A DNA stretch of 64,000 bases from assembly GCA_024643385.1 (NCBI GenBank), contig JAHEMZ010000001.1:1-64000 (forward strand), written 5' to 3'. Position 1 is the stretch's first letter, and each line of letters starts with the position of its first letter. Under the pieces are notes generated by a model. It ran no database searches and was not told where the DNA came from. It saw only the letters and a list, made by a program, of their open reading frames with translations. The translations under genes were made by a program, and so were the position numbers. Below are positions 1 to 9,021 of this stretch, piece by piece. The stretch comes from Flavobacteriaceae bacterium. GTDB lineage: Bacteria > Bacteroidota > Bacteroidia > Flavobacteriales > Flavobacteriaceae.

Positions 1-1028
1 GCTAATCCTTGTACGACAATGGCACTCGATTGTACGCCCACATTTCCGGCAGTAGCCTGAATAAGAGGGACAAATAAGAACAGATTGGGAAATTTGGTAA
101 AAATTGTACTGAATCCCGAGATAATACTGGCGGCACCAATTCCCCCTAACATTCCAATAAGCAACCAGGGGAGTCGTGCTTTTGTGAGTTTAAGAATACC
201 GTCATCGGCTTCCACATCACCCGAGATCCCGGCAGCCATCTGGTAATCCTTTTCGGCTTCATCCCGAATAAAGTCCATGATGTCATCGATCGTCACGCGT
301 CCTACCAAAATTCCATCTTCATCCACCACGGGAATTGCTTCTAAATCGTATTTCTGCATGATTCGGGCAACTTCTTCGCCTTCGGTGTGAATGGTCACAT
401 AATCTACTTTGGGGATATAAATATCGCTGATATGCGCTTTTTCAGGAGCGGTAAGCAAGTCTTTTAAAGAAAGTCTGCCTTTCAGTTTTCCCGCTTTGTC
501 TACCACATAAATGGAATGTACACGAGTTACATTTTTGGCCTGTCTACGCATTTCACGCACACAACCCGCCGTGGTCCAGGTTTCTTTTACCCGCACCAAT
601 TCCTTTGCCATTAATCCCCCTGCCGTGTCCTCATCATATTTTAAAAGTTCGATGATATCGGCAGCATGTTCACTATCCTCGATCTTATCGATTACCTTTT
701 TCTGTATGTCGGCATGTAATTCGGCGACCACATCCGCGGCATCATCGGTGTCCATCTCCGCTAACTCACGTGCGATCTCCTTTGGAGAAAGGCGTTCCAA
801 GATCTTTTCACGCACATCTTCGTCCACTTCCATCAATGCTTCGGAAGTGATCACACTTTCAAGTGATTTAATGAGGTAAGTAGCATCCTCGGAATCGAGT
901 TCCTCTAGAATTTCGGCTACATCGGCAAAGTGGAAGTCTTCAAAAATCTCCCTTATGGCACTTCTATCTTTTCGAGCAATGAGTTGCTCAATTTGTTCAA
1001 GAAATTCAGATGTGAGTTGAAATGCCAT
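1..1028 (-). CDS. mgtE: Magnesium transporter MgtE (3' part cut by window edge)
   Basis: MgtE-family inner-membrane Mg2+ channel. About 342 N-terminal codons are visible and the rest lies off the left edge. Reading from the ATG at 1028: a helical, acidic MgtE N-domain (about residues 1-130) with the [18 protein letters not shown] helix, then two CBS domains (about 130-255, including [21 protein letters not shown]), then the first membrane segment around [20 protein letters not shown]. In this family the N and CBS domains bind Mg2+ and close the pore when cytoplasmic Mg2+ is high. The start overlaps the end of ksgA by 23 bases, so the two are almost certainly cotranscribed. The family assignment is firm; the transport domain itself cannot be inspected here. 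Confidence 0.95.
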   Translation of the reverse strand, partial: MAFQLTSEFLEQIEQLIARKDRSAIREIFEDFHFADVAEILEELDSEDATYLIKSLESVITSEALMEVDEDVREKILERLSPKEIARELAEMDTDDAADVVAELHADIQKKVIDKIEDSEHAADIIELLKYDEDTAGGLMAKELVRVKETWTTAGCVREMRRQAKNVTRVHSIYVVDKAGKLKGRLSLKDLLTAPEKAHISDIYIPKVDYVTIHTEGEEVARIMQKYDLEAIPVVDEDGILVGRVTIDDIMDFIRDEAEKDYQMAAGISGDVEADDGILKLTKARLPWLLIGMLGGIGAASIISGFSTIFTKFPNLFLFVPLIQATAGNVGVQSSAIVVQGL

Positions 1029-1797
1029 CGCTTTCCAGTTTTTGGGTGAGCGTTATGAAATCTGAAACAGAAAGTTGTTCCGGACGTAGGGCAAAGATAG
1101 CATCTTCTTTGAGTTTTTCAGATAAGTTAAAGGTTTTTAAACTGTTGCGCAGGGTTTTTCGCCGTTGTTGAAAGGCTGTCTTAACCGTTTTATAAAATAA
1201 TCCTTCATCACAAGGCAGACTGTAATCCTCTTTTCGGATCAATCGAAGCACGCCGCTTTCAACTTTCGGCGGGGGATTGAAAACACCCGGCTTCACCGTA
1301 AACAAATATTCTGCATCATAAAAGGCCTGCACTAGAACAGAGAGTATGCCATAGACCTTGCTTCCTTTCTGTTCACAAATTCGTTGGGCCACTTCTTTTT
1401 GGAACATACCGGAAAATTCGGGCACTTGATTTCTCCACTCCAACATTTTAAATACAATTTGAGTAGAAATATTGTAGGGAAAATTTCCTATGATCGCAAA
1501 AGGGCTATCTCCAAATAATTGAGATAGATCATATTTCAAAAAATCGGCTTCGACAATATGCAAGTTGGTAAGTGCATAATTTTCTTTCAGGTATGCCACC
1601 GAATCATAATCCAATTCCATCGCCGTCACTTCCAGTGGTTTTTTGACGAGGTATTTAGTCAAGACACCCATGCCCGGACCAATTTCCAAGACCTTCTTAT
1701 ATCCCCGCAGTGTAAGTGTATCGCCAATTTTTTCGGCAATATGTTCATCGTGGAGGAAATGTTGACCAAGGTGTTTTTTAGCTCTGACCGATCCCAT
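1006..1797 (-). CDS. rsmA: 16S rRNA (adenine1518/1519-N6,N6)-dimethyltransferase
   Basis: KsgA/RsmA dimethylates two adjacent adenines in the 3' terminal hairpin of 16S rRNA late in small-subunit assembly. The 263-residue length is normal. Visible motifs are the SAM-binding [12 protein letters not shown], the acidic residue in VTAMELD, and the catalytic NFPYNIS, a standard variant of NLPYNIS. The N-terminal [11 protein letters not shown] is the conserved family opening. The ATG shares one base with the DUF4286 stop (TAATG), which supports this start and translational coupling. The 3' end overlaps mgtE by 23 bases. Confidence 0.97.
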   Translation of the reverse strand: MGSVRAKKHLGQHFLHDEHIAEKIGDTLTLRGYKKVLEIGPGMGVLTKYLVKKPLEVTAMELDYDSVAYLKENYALTNLHIVEADFLKYDLSQLFGDSPFAIIGNFPYNISTQIVFKMLEWRNQVPEFSGMFQKEVAQRICEQKGSKVYGILSVLVQAFYDAEYLFTVKPGVFNPPPKVESGVLRLIRKEDYSLPCDEGLFYKTVKTAFQQRRKTLRNSLKTFNLSEKLKEDAIFALRPEQLSVSDFITLTQKLESDGISTHI

Positions 1798-2105
1798 TAG
1801 AATTCTTTTATTACTTCCAATTCGGTTCGGAAGGCAATAAATTTTCCGGCAAATCGATTGCTTTGTGCACGCAAACGATCTGCATCTTCTTCGTAATATT
1901 TCTGAAGTGTTTCTTTACTGTCCGTTCTGTATTGAACAGAGTAAGTGATACCTCCCATTTCTTCTTGTACGTGTACCCGTGTCATTAAAGCTTTGTGAAA
2001 TTTACCGGTACCTAACATAGCAGGGATATGTTCTTGATTCATCCATGCTAACCATTGATCATGAACGTCTTCCTCTATATTGATCGTTACATTGTAGATA
2101 TACAT
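1797..2105 (-). CDS. DUF4286 family protein
   Basis: A 102-residue protein recognised as the DUF4286 family, a Bacteroidota family with a ferredoxin-like alpha-beta fold. It opens with the strand [14 protein letters not shown] followed by the helix [17 protein letters not shown], and contains [13 protein letters not shown]. No catalytic residues stand out and there is no signal peptide, so it should be cytoplasmic. It sits 3 bases after the TPR gene and overlaps rsmA by one base. Placement between the two suggests a minor role linked to this operon, but the function is unknown. Confidence 0.85.
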   Translation of the reverse strand: MYIYNVTINIEEDVHDQWLAWMNQEHIPAMLGTGKFHKALMTRVHVQEEMGGITYSVQYRTDSKETLQKYYEEDADRLRAQSNRFAGKFIAFRTELEVIKEF

Positions 2106-2108
2106 ACT

Positions 2109-3890
2109 TTAATTGATTTCATCCCCTCGTAGCATACGAAAACGCTTACGGGCTTCAACAAAATAGATGCTATCCTCAAAATTAAAGAGGATTTGCTCAT
2201 ACTCGTATTTCGCCTTCAGGGGTAAATTAAGTTGATTTTCATACAAAAGCGCCAATCGGTAATGGGCATCATCTGCCAGAATATCCTCGTTGTAAAATTC
2301 GATCAGTTTTAAATAATAGGACTCAGCTTGCTCGTATTGCTGTGAACGCTCGCAAAGTTGCCCCATTTTCAATAGCGCTTCATCTTCTATTTTTTCACCT
2401 TTATGGTTCGTCAAGATGTCTTTCAATATAACAATGGCTTCCTCATTTTTTTGCTGAAGGGCTTTTAGATCGGCATGGGCAAATTTTTTCAATGCAGTTT
2501 GGGTCGAATCCTCCAGGGTATTATCACTAATCATCAGGCTAAGCTGCATGGCATCGTTGGAAATGAGTTGTGAAGAGGACTTCTTTAACACATCCAATTG
2601 GGTCTGAGCCCATTCAAAATCTCCTTTGAAATAGCTGGTTTGGGCAACTTTGAAACGGGCTTCCTGCGCAAGCACATCGCTTTTTACCTTGTTTTGAATT
2701 TGTGAATAATAGATAAGTGCTTCATTGAATTTTTCATCCGACACTAAAATATCGGCCAATTTCATTTTAACCCGGGCCTCTTGGTACTGGTTCAAATCTT
2801 TCTTTGAGAGGTCTTTTAGCTGCTCGACGGCCTTTTCTTTTTGGTTATACTTAAATGCCAGGAAATCATTGTAGTCGATCTGAAGTAAATAGGTGTCGGC
2901 GCCGGTTCCAAATTCTTCAATTAGGTCTTGAAATTGCTGATCTATTTTTGAATAAGCGGAAGGTGCTGACAATTGGAGTTCGATAAACAAGAGTTGCTGA
3001 TAGCCTTCCAATTGTGTTAAGGGGCTGTTGGCATGATCAATTATGAAGAGGACAATTTCCTTTGCGTCTTGATAGCTCTTTTCATTGGTAGCGATATGGG
3101 CTAGATCTATTAAGCCATTCAGACTTTCTTCTCTTCTCGTGAAAATCGCTTTTTCCTGAATAAAAGCTTTTTTGTACTCTTTTTGCTGAATAAATAACCA
3201 ACTTAATAATTCGTTGTACAGCACATCAGGATCTTGCTGAAGTTTCTTTAGTAGTGCTTTTCTCAGCAATTGGTTTCCTTCATTATTCGGATCTTCCGTA
3301 ACGTAATCATTGAAATTTCGCTTAATAGTGAAGGTATAGGTAGGATTAATTTTAAGCAGATTTAAATAAGTTTCAAACATCTTTTCGAGTTTCCCTTGCT
3401 CGCCGTATATCCGTGCTAATTGAGGGGAATAATCTCGGCTGCCATCCAGTTCCATCGCTGTTTCATAGACTTCAACGGCTTCTTCCAAAAGTGAATATTC
3501 TGAAAAAACCTGACCCAAACTGAAGGCGTATTGTGGCTTTATTTTTATATAATCGAGGGCTTTTCGGTAGGCTATTTTAGCCAGGCTATCTTTTTGCTGA
3601 AGGGCAAAGTTGTACCCTAATTCAATATAAAACTGCGGAAAGACTGATCTGTTTTGCAACCGATCCTTGATAATAGTTTCGGCGGCGTCAAATTGCTCCA
3701 GTTGCTGCTGGGTCTTAATTAAATTAATGGTATGACGGGTATCATTGGGATTTTGGGCCACCAATTTTTCATAAATGACCAACGCCTTTTGATATTCTCC
3801 TTGATCAAAATAATTTTTGGCCAAAAGATCACTCTGGGCATAGGTTGAAAAACCAAAAAGGAGTAGAAATAAGACAAATAAACTGCGCAT
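2109..3890 (-). CDS. Secreted/periplasmic tetratricopeptide repeat protein
   Basis: A 593-residue protein with a Sec signal peptide (MRSLFVLFLLLFGFSTYAQ, cleavage after about residue 19), followed by repeated TPR-type helix pairs along the whole length. Examples are ALVIYEKLVAQNPNDTRHT near residue 36, KFNEALIYYSQIQ near 380 and YEQAESYYLKLIEFYNED near 525. TPR solenoids are protein-protein interaction scaffolds; in Bacteroidota such exported proteins are often envelope-associated. No enzymatic domain is visible. It follows serS by 73 bases and precedes the DUF4286 gene by 3 bases, so it is part of the same run. The specific partner is not inferable. Confidence 0.85.
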   Translation of the reverse strand: MRSLFVLFLLLFGFSTYAQSDLLAKNYFDQGEYQKALVIYEKLVAQNPNDTRHTINLIKTQQQLEQFDAAETIIKDRLQNRSVFPQFYIELGYNFALQQKDSLAKIAYRKALDYIKIKPQYAFSLGQVFSEYSLLEEAVEVYETAMELDGSRDYSPQLARIYGEQGKLEKMFETYLNLLKINPTYTFTIKRNFNDYVTEDPNNEGNQLLRKALLKKLQQDPDVLYNELLSWLFIQQKEYKKAFIQEKAIFTRREESLNGLIDLAHIATNEKSYQDAKEIVLFIIDHANSPLTQLEGYQQLLFIELQLSAPSAYSKIDQQFQDLIEEFGTGADTYLLQIDYNDFLAFKYNQKEKAVEQLKDLSKKDLNQYQEARVKMKLADILVSDEKFNEALIYYSQIQNKVKSDVLAQEARFKVAQTSYFKGDFEWAQTQLDVLKKSSSQLISNDAMQLSLMISDNTLEDSTQTALKKFAHADLKALQQKNEEAIVILKDILTNHKGEKIEDEALLKMGQLCERSQQYEQAESYYLKLIEFYNEDILADDAHYRLALLYENQLNLPLKAKYEYEQILFNFEDSIYFVEARKRFRMLRGDEIN

Positions 3891-3963
3891 GCGTTAAAGA
3901 TAGTATATGTTATCTTAAATAAATAACAAAGTTTATACCCAATCTTACACCTAATTGGTTCCT

Positions 3964-5235
3964 TTAGTTGATGATGTCAAACCCACAATAAGGAATAAGC
4001 ACCTCAGGAACTTTAATGTCTTCCGGAGTTTGATAATTTTCCAGAATGCCTGCCAAGACTCTTGGCAAGGCTAAGGAGCTTCCATTAAGAGTATGGACCA
4101 ACTTGTTCTTACCATCCACATCTTTAAATCGCAATTTCAATCGGTTGGCCTGAAAGGTTTCGAAATTAGAGACCGAAGAGATCTCCAACCAACGATCCTG
4201 AGCCGTTGAGAAAACTTCGAAATCATAGGTCAGTGCAGAGGTAAACCCCAGATCCCCACCACATAGACGAAGAATACGATAGGGTAATTTTAATTCACGT
4301 AAAATTCCTTTTACATGCTCAACCATACCGTTCAGGGCTTCATAACTCTTGTCGGGATGTTCAATCCTAACTATCTCTACCTTGTCAAATTGATGTAATC
4401 GATTCAATCCCCGAACATGAGCCCCATAGCTTCCGGCTTCACGCCTAAAACAAGGGGTATAGGCGGTACACGTAACAGGCAGTTGAGTGTGAGCCAATAA
4501 ATCATCTCTAAAAAGATTTGTCACCGGGACTTCTGCAGTTGGGATCAGGTAGAGATTGTCTTCTCCGATGTAATACATTTGCCCTTCCTTATCCGGCAAT
4601 TGTCCTGTGCCGTAACCGGAGGCTTCATTCACCACATGGGGAACTTGATATTCTGTATATCCAGCAGCGGTGTTCTTGTCCAGGAAATAGGTGATTAAGG
4701 CACGCTGTAACTTAGCCCCTTTTCCTTTGTAAACCGGAAATCCTGCACCGGTGATCTTTACTCCCAATTCAAAGTCGATCAGATCGTATTTTTTAGCCAA
4801 CTCCCAGTGGGGAAGGGCATCCTTTTCCAGGGTTGGAACAGTTCCTTCCGCAAACACCACCTCATTGTCGTTCTCATCCGTACCGGCCGGGACCAATTCA
4901 TTGGGAATATTGGGAAGGGTATACAACAGTTGTTGCAATTTTTCCACCGTATCATTCAACTGTTCCTGCAATAGTTTGGATCGATCTTTCAACTCACTTG
5001 TCTTTTCTTTCAACAGATCAGCTTTTTGAGTCTCTCCATTTTTGAAAAGCAATCCAATCTCTTTGGAAAAGATATTCGACTGAGATAAGGTATCATCCAG
5101 TTGAGCCTGTGTAGAGCGACGAAGCTCGTCGATCTGTATCACTTCCTCTAAAATAGGTTGTGCGTTTAGGCCTCTTTTGGCAAGCGCCTTACTATAAGCT
5201 TCTTTGTGATCGCGAATGTTGTTTACCTGTAACAT
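3964..5235 (-). CDS. serS: Seryl-tRNA synthetase
   Basis: A 423-residue class II synthetase that charges tRNA-Ser with serine. The N-terminal 110 residues form the long antiparallel coiled-coil arm that grips the tRNA-Ser long variable loop (heptad-like stretch around KEKTSELKDRSKLLQEQL). Class II motif 2 appears as TPCFRREAGSYGAHVRGLNR and motif 3 as NGSSLALPRVLAGILENYQ. The start MLQVNNIRDHKEAY fits the family. A TAACTTTG promoter-like element 23 bases upstream suggests its own promoter inside the larger run. Confidence 0.98.
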   Translation of the reverse strand: MLQVNNIRDHKEAYSKALAKRGLNAQPILEEVIQIDELRRSTQAQLDDTLSQSNIFSKEIGLLFKNGETQKADLLKEKTSELKDRSKLLQEQLNDTVEKLQQLLYTLPNIPNELVPAGTDENDNEVVFAEGTVPTLEKDALPHWELAKKYDLIDFELGVKITGAGFPVYKGKGAKLQRALITYFLDKNTAAGYTEYQVPHVVNEASGYGTGQLPDKEGQMYYIGEDNLYLIPTAEVPVTNLFRDDLLAHTQLPVTCTAYTPCFRREAGSYGAHVRGLNRLHQFDKVEIVRIEHPDKSYEALNGMVEHVKGILRELKLPYRILRLCGGDLGFTSALTYDFEVFSTAQDRWLEISSVSNFETFQANRLKLRFKDVDGKNKLVHTLNGSSLALPRVLAGILENYQTPEDIKVPEVLIPYCGFDIIN

Positions 5236-5257
5236 CTTCCTTCTAATTTTGAAGGGG

Positions 5258-5265
5258 CAAAGTTA
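5258..5265 (-). promoter_or_regulatory. -7 promoter element (TAACTTTG) of serS
   Basis: An exact match to the Bacteroidota housekeeping-sigma -7 consensus TANNTTTG, on the minus strand in the 84-base gap before serS. I see no clear TTG -33 partner at the expected distance. It would put a transcript start about 15-18 bases before the serS ATG. Confidence 0.5.
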
Positions 5266-5319
5266 GGGAAAATAGAATGCTTTCTCTAATGCTGTAAGTG
5301 CATTTACCTATTATTTTTC

Positions 5320-6633
5320 TTAATAGGATTCCGGAGAGGGCAAAATCCATTCATGATGGCGGAACGGATCCCATTTCACTTGTGTTAAATCCACTTCCGG
5401 GTCAATAAAACTATGGTATTTACCATCGTTGATTTTTACCTTGCAAGTCACATAAATGGCGACGTCATGTCCTTTTTCAGCCTCTATTTTCTTTATGCGT
5501 TGTGCCATCTGCCAAATAAAATCGGGACGAGATTTCAAACTTTTTAATTGTTTGCTTGAAACCAGGGATCTGTAAGGATAATTATTTCGTTCACCGGTAG
5601 CTTTATCCTCCACCCAATACATGAGCATGCCCGATCGGGATCGCAGCATCATCCGCCAACTGAGGCGATGCCCTTCTTCCGTCCAAAGCACATCGTCTTT
5701 GATGAACCAATGGCGTAAGGGTAATCCAAGTTGGAAAATAAAGTAAATTGTAAAAACGAATACACCAATTTTCTTAAACGTAGGGACCTGTACGACCGTT
5801 TTGTTATATTCCTCCCTTTTCAAACGAAAACGCTGGATGAGTGTTTTCGGACTAAAAAAGAAAAAGGCGAAGGCAATGCTCATATAGGGAAATATCCCAA
5901 CTTGAAAAACGACAGAATTGAAGAGATGAAAGAAAAGGGATAAACAAAATCCGAGCACACGGGTCCGCTTCCAAAGTAGCATGGGAATGATCAATAGATC
6001 AAAGAAGATCCCAAAATAGGCAATGGTATAGTGTGTCCACGATTGCTGTAATAAGCCTCCTATAATCGCATAGTTGCTTTTGCTTTTCATAAAAAGTGCC
6101 GGAACCGATCCATCCAGCCAATGCGGGTATATTTTAGCAATTGCCCCGTAAGTAAAAACGATCCAGATCTGTAAAATAAAAACGACCGAAACCCATCTGG
6201 GCATATGGTATTTCTTAAATCCGGAACGCAAGGAATCCAATGAAAGATACCTCGAGGCCGGGAAAAACACCATCATCCAACACAACAACATCATCAAATA
6301 ATAGTGATTATTATAAGCGGTTTTTTGCATGAGATATACGCAGGTCCACATCAAGGCATAAGCTGCCATGCTCCAACGATATTTATAGCCCAACATGACC
6401 AATAGTCCAAAAACTCCCATTAACAGAAAGTAATAATACATGCCATTACCGGGCAGGGGTTGCAGAAAATCGAAACCTATAAAATTGAACGTAAATTCCG
6501 GATCAATAAAAACTGATTTTACCGTTCCCAGGACAATTTCACCGAAAGCTTGAATGGTGATAAGCAATCCAAAGGCAATTCGCCAAAGCGAAAGCCCGGT
6601 ATTATCAACACGTTGAAAAAGAAACTTATCCAT
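5320..6633 (-). CDS. HTTM domain membrane protein (vitamin K-dependent gamma-carboxylase-like)
   Basis: A 437-residue inner-membrane protein of the HTTM (horizontally transferred transmembrane) family, which is related to the membrane part of vitamin K-dependent gamma-carboxylase. It has about seven hydrophobic segments in residues 20-310 (for example GMYYYFLLMGVFGLLVMLGY), then a soluble C-terminal part of about 130 residues. I chose the ATG giving MDKFLFQRVDNTGLSL because it overlaps the ribF stop by 8 bases; an upstream ATG would add 14 residues inside ribF. Bacterial HTTM substrates are mostly unknown, so a carboxylase activity is only a possibility. Confidence 0.85.
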   Translation of the reverse strand: MDKFLFQRVDNTGLSLWRIAFGLLITIQAFGEIVLGTVKSVFIDPEFTFNFIGFDFLQPLPGNGMYYYFLLMGVFGLLVMLGYKYRWSMAAYALMWTCVYLMQKTAYNNHYYLMMLLCWMMVFFPASRYLSLDSLRSGFKKYHMPRWVSVVFILQIWIVFTYGAIAKIYPHWLDGSVPALFMKSKSNYAIIGGLLQQSWTHYTIAYFGIFFDLLIIPMLLWKRTRVLGFCLSLFFHLFNSVVFQVGIFPYMSIAFAFFFFSPKTLIQRFRLKREEYNKTVVQVPTFKKIGVFVFTIYFIFQLGLPLRHWFIKDDVLWTEEGHRLSWRMMLRSRSGMLMYWVEDKATGERNNYPYRSLVSSKQLKSLKSRPDFIWQMAQRIKKIEAEKGHDVAIYVTCKVKINDGKYHSFIDPEVDLTQVKWDPFRHHEWILPSPESY

Positions 6634-7558
6634 ATTGTTCCAGAAAACTCCTTGCAAATTGTTCATCTTGAGCAATAGCTTCCTTTAGTTTTGCTATTGA
6701 TTCAAAAATATGTTCCTCCCGGATCCAAGAAATAAATTCCAATGCGAAGGGTTGATCGTAAAGATCTTCCGAGACATCCATCAAATAGGTTTCTATGGTT
6801 TTCTCTTTCCCTCCTACGGTAGGGTTTGTTCCTATGCTCGTGACCCCATAATACTTTCGGGTATGAACGGTAGCTTGTGTTAAATAGACTCCATTCATGG
6901 GGACTAATTTATAGGATTCATCGATTTTTAAATTTGCCGTGGGAAACCCCAAGGTTTTACCAATGCCTTTTCCTTTTACAATAGTTCCATGTAAAGTGTA
7001 GGGATATCCTAAAAAACTGTTCGCGGTGGCGATATCACCGTCTAACAAAGCATTCCTTATTTTAGTAGAGCTTACGGCAACATCGTCTAGTTCCTTTGCT
7101 GAAATTTCTTCTACTTCAAAACCATAAGTTCTTCCATATTCTCTGAGATCTTGAATGTTGGCTGTTCTATTTCTCCCGAATCGATGATCATACCCTATGA
7201 TTATTTTTTTAATATGTAGTTGGTTGACCAGAATATCACGTACATATTCTACCGCAGTTAATCTCGAAAACTCTACGGTAAAGGGATGAATAATCAAATG
7301 ATCTACTCCCAGCGAAGCGATGCGAGCCTTTTTTTCAGAAAGGGTATTCAACAACTTTAGGTCCGTTTCTTTTTGTAAGACCATGCGCGGATGAGGGAAA
7401 AAGGTAAGTAAAACAGATTCGAGGCCTTCACTAAGTGCACTTTCAACTAAGCGCTTCAAAATAGCTTTATGACCCAAATGTACTCCATCAAAGGTGCCGA
7501 TCGTTACAACCGTTCCTTTGCTGTTGTGAAATGCGGAGGTGGAAAGGTATTCCTTCAA
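6626..7558 (-). CDS. ribF: Bifunctional riboflavin kinase / FAD synthetase
   Basis: RibF phosphorylates riboflavin to FMN and adenylylates FMN to FAD. The 310-residue length is typical. The N-terminal adenylyltransferase domain has GTFDGVHLGHKA (HxGH-type nucleotide site, residues 21-32), HRFGRNR and the SSTKIR signature. The C-terminal kinase domain has GKGIGKTLGFPTANL followed by GVYLTQATV. It lies one base after pth and overlaps the HTTM gene by 8 bases, so translation is probably coupled through pth-ribF-HTTM. Confidence 0.97.
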   Translation of the reverse strand: MKEYLSTSAFHNSKGTVVTIGTFDGVHLGHKAILKRLVESALSEGLESVLLTFFPHPRMVLQKETDLKLLNTLSEKKARIASLGVDHLIIHPFTVEFSRLTAVEYVRDILVNQLHIKKIIIGYDHRFGRNRTANIQDLREYGRTYGFEVEEISAKELDDVAVSSTKIRNALLDGDIATANSFLGYPYTLHGTIVKGKGIGKTLGFPTANLKIDESYKLVPMNGVYLTQATVHTRKYYGVTSIGTNPTVGGKEKTIETYLMDVSEDLYDQPFALEFISWIREEHIFESIAKLKEAIAQDEQFARSFLEQYG

Positions 7559-7559
7559 A

Positions 7560-8192
7560 TTATCTGCCGTTAAATAAATTCATGGTATGGGTGACGCCTG
7601 CCAAGCCGAACGATTCTACCACTTGAGCCGCCAATTCAAGACGTTCAGGAAGTTTCTTCAATTCTTCTTCGTTCCATTCGCCAAGCACATAATCTACTTG
7701 TCTTCCTTTGGAGAAGTCGTCACTAATGCCAAAACGAAATCGGTTGTAGTGTATTGTCTGCAATACATCCTGAATGTCCTTAAGTCCGTTATGCCCCCCA
7801 TCACTGCCCTTCGTCTTTACCCGAATGCTTCCAAAAGAAAGATTCAGATCGTCGGTAATGACCAATAGATTTTCGAGAGGGATATTTTCTTTATCTAACC
7901 AGTATTTTACCGATTTGCCACTTAAGTTCATAAAAGTACTGGGTTTCAGCAACAGAAAGGATCGTCCTTTTTTCTTATGAACTGTAATGTCTCCCAACTT
8001 GGCCGTCTCCCAGGTAAGGTCGTTCTGAGAAGCAATAAAATCTACTATTTTAAATCCGACGTTATGTCTTGTGTGTTCATATTTCGGACCAATATTACCC
8101 AGTCCTGCGATCAAAAATTTTTTCATAGGGTCACCTTCGGTAAATGGGACTTCTTTTTCGGAAGTAAAAAGTTTTCTGAAAAAAGGGAACAT
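7560..8192 (-). CDS. pth: Peptidyl-tRNA hydrolase
   Basis: Pth releases peptides from prematurely dropped peptidyl-tRNA. The catalytic His is in HTRHNVGF (H43 in this numbering), with GLGNIGPKY, STFMNLSG and the GSDGGHNGLK loop also present. The protein is 210 residues. Its first 22 residues precede the usual opening MKKFLIAGLGNIG. Comparable short N-terminal extensions occur in flavobacterial Pth, but an internal ATG at residue 23 (position 8126) is a real alternative start. The rplY terminator lies just upstream. Confidence 0.96.
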   Translation of the reverse strand: MFPFFRKLFTSEKEVPFTEGDPMKKFLIAGLGNIGPKYEHTRHNVGFKIVDFIASQNDLTWETAKLGDITVHKKKGRSFLLLKPSTFMNLSGKSVKYWLDKENIPLENLLVITDDLNLSFGSIRVKTKGSDGGHNGLKDIQDVLQTIHYNRFRFGISDDFSKGRQVDYVLGEWNEEELKKLPERLELAAQVVESFGLAGVTHTMNLFNGR

Positions 8193-8217
8193 TCATTTTA
8201 AATTTAGGTAAAAATAA

Positions 8218-8247
8218 AAAAAGCATCCTATTTCGAGGATGCTTTTT
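8218..8247. terminator. Intrinsic terminator after rplY
   Basis: A perfect 12-bp inverted repeat (AAAAAGCATCCT / AGGATGCTTTTT) with loop ATTTCG. It has T-runs in both orientations but only rplY transcription enters it. It separates rplY from the pth operon. Confidence 0.85.
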
Positions 8248-8268
8248 CGTTTATCTGTTAAGAAGAGT

Positions 8269-8907
8269 TTATTCTTCTGCCGGAGCTTCTTCAGCGGTTG
8301 CTTCCGCCGGAGTTTCTGTTCCTTCTTCTGTTTCTTCTTCTGCTTCAACATCTGCAATGGCAGTACGAGAAGTTCTCACCTGACAGATCACGGTATTTTC
8401 ACCATGCATGATTTTGAATTTCTCTTGTGCGATCGCACCGATGTACATCTTGGTACCAATTCGCATTTCAGTAATGTCCGCTTCGATAAAATCGGGAAGA
8501 TCTTTAGGAAGTGCTTTCACACGAAGTTTTCTGTTCACTATTCTCAATACACCACCATTTCTAACTCCGCGAGAGTTTCCTGTGATACGTACCGGGATTT
8601 CCATCATTACTTCTTTGTCAGGAAAGATCTGATAGAAGTCGATGTGAAGTATTCTGTCGTTTACCGGGTGAAATTGAATGTCCTGAAGGATACATTCCAC
8701 TTTGGTTCCGTCTTCCAATGCAACTACAACTGTGTGTACGTCCGGAGTATACACTAAGTGTTTGAATGCAATGTCATCTGCTGAAAAGTGAATAGGTGCA
8801 TCTCCTCCGTAAACAACGCAAGGAACCTTTCCAGCATTACGTAAGGCTTTGGTAGCTACCTTGCCCACGCTTTCTCTTTTAAGTCCGTTAATTGTAATTG
8901 ATCTCAT
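8269..8907 (-). CDS. rplY: 50S ribosomal protein L25 / general stress protein Ctc type
   Basis: The long (CTC/TL5) form of ribosomal protein L25, which binds 5S rRNA in the large subunit. The start [16 protein letters not shown] is the conserved family opening; a longer in-frame reading adds 15 unlikely residues. The 5S-binding beta domain spans about residues 1-95 ([18 protein letters not shown]) and a second beta domain about 96-185. The acidic, Ala/Glu-rich tail of about 30 residues ([20 protein letters not shown]) is typical for Bacteroidota L25. A TACCTTTG element lies 54 bases upstream and a strong terminator follows. It is encoded next to prs, a common pairing. Confidence 0.96.
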   Translation of the reverse strand: MRSITINGLKRESVGKVATKALRNAGKVPCVVYGGDAPIHFSADDIAFKHLVYTPDVHTVVVALEDGTKVECILQDIQFHPVNDRILHIDFYQIFPDKEVMMEIPVRITGNSRGVRNGGVLRIVNRKLRVKALPKDLPDFIEADITEMRIGTKMYIGAIAQEKFKIMHGENTVICQVRTSRTAIADVEAEEETEEGTETPAEATAEEAPAEE

Positions 8908-8960
8908 TTTTGTTTTATAAATTTTAAATGATATAGCCTGGCCTTCTGGCAAAGCGGGTG

Positions 8961-8968
8961 CAAAGGTA
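8961..8968 (-). promoter_or_regulatory. -7 promoter element (TACCTTTG) of rplY
   Basis: Exact TANNTTTG match on the minus strand in the prs-rplY gap. It would give a leader of roughly 50 bases. No convincing -33 TTG is present, so it rests on the -7 box alone. Confidence 0.45.
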
Positions 8969-9021
8969 AATTTTTATTCTGATAAATACTAAGGGAATTT
9001 CTGCTTTTTTACAGCTTGAAA

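Noticed and set aside
511-879. 122-residue frame on the plus strand
   Set aside because: Antisense to the clear mgtE coding sequence; low-complexity Ser-rich translation.
8239-8757. 172-residue frame on the plus strand
   Set aside because: Antisense to rplY and starting inside its terminator; Phe/Cys-rich nonsense composition.
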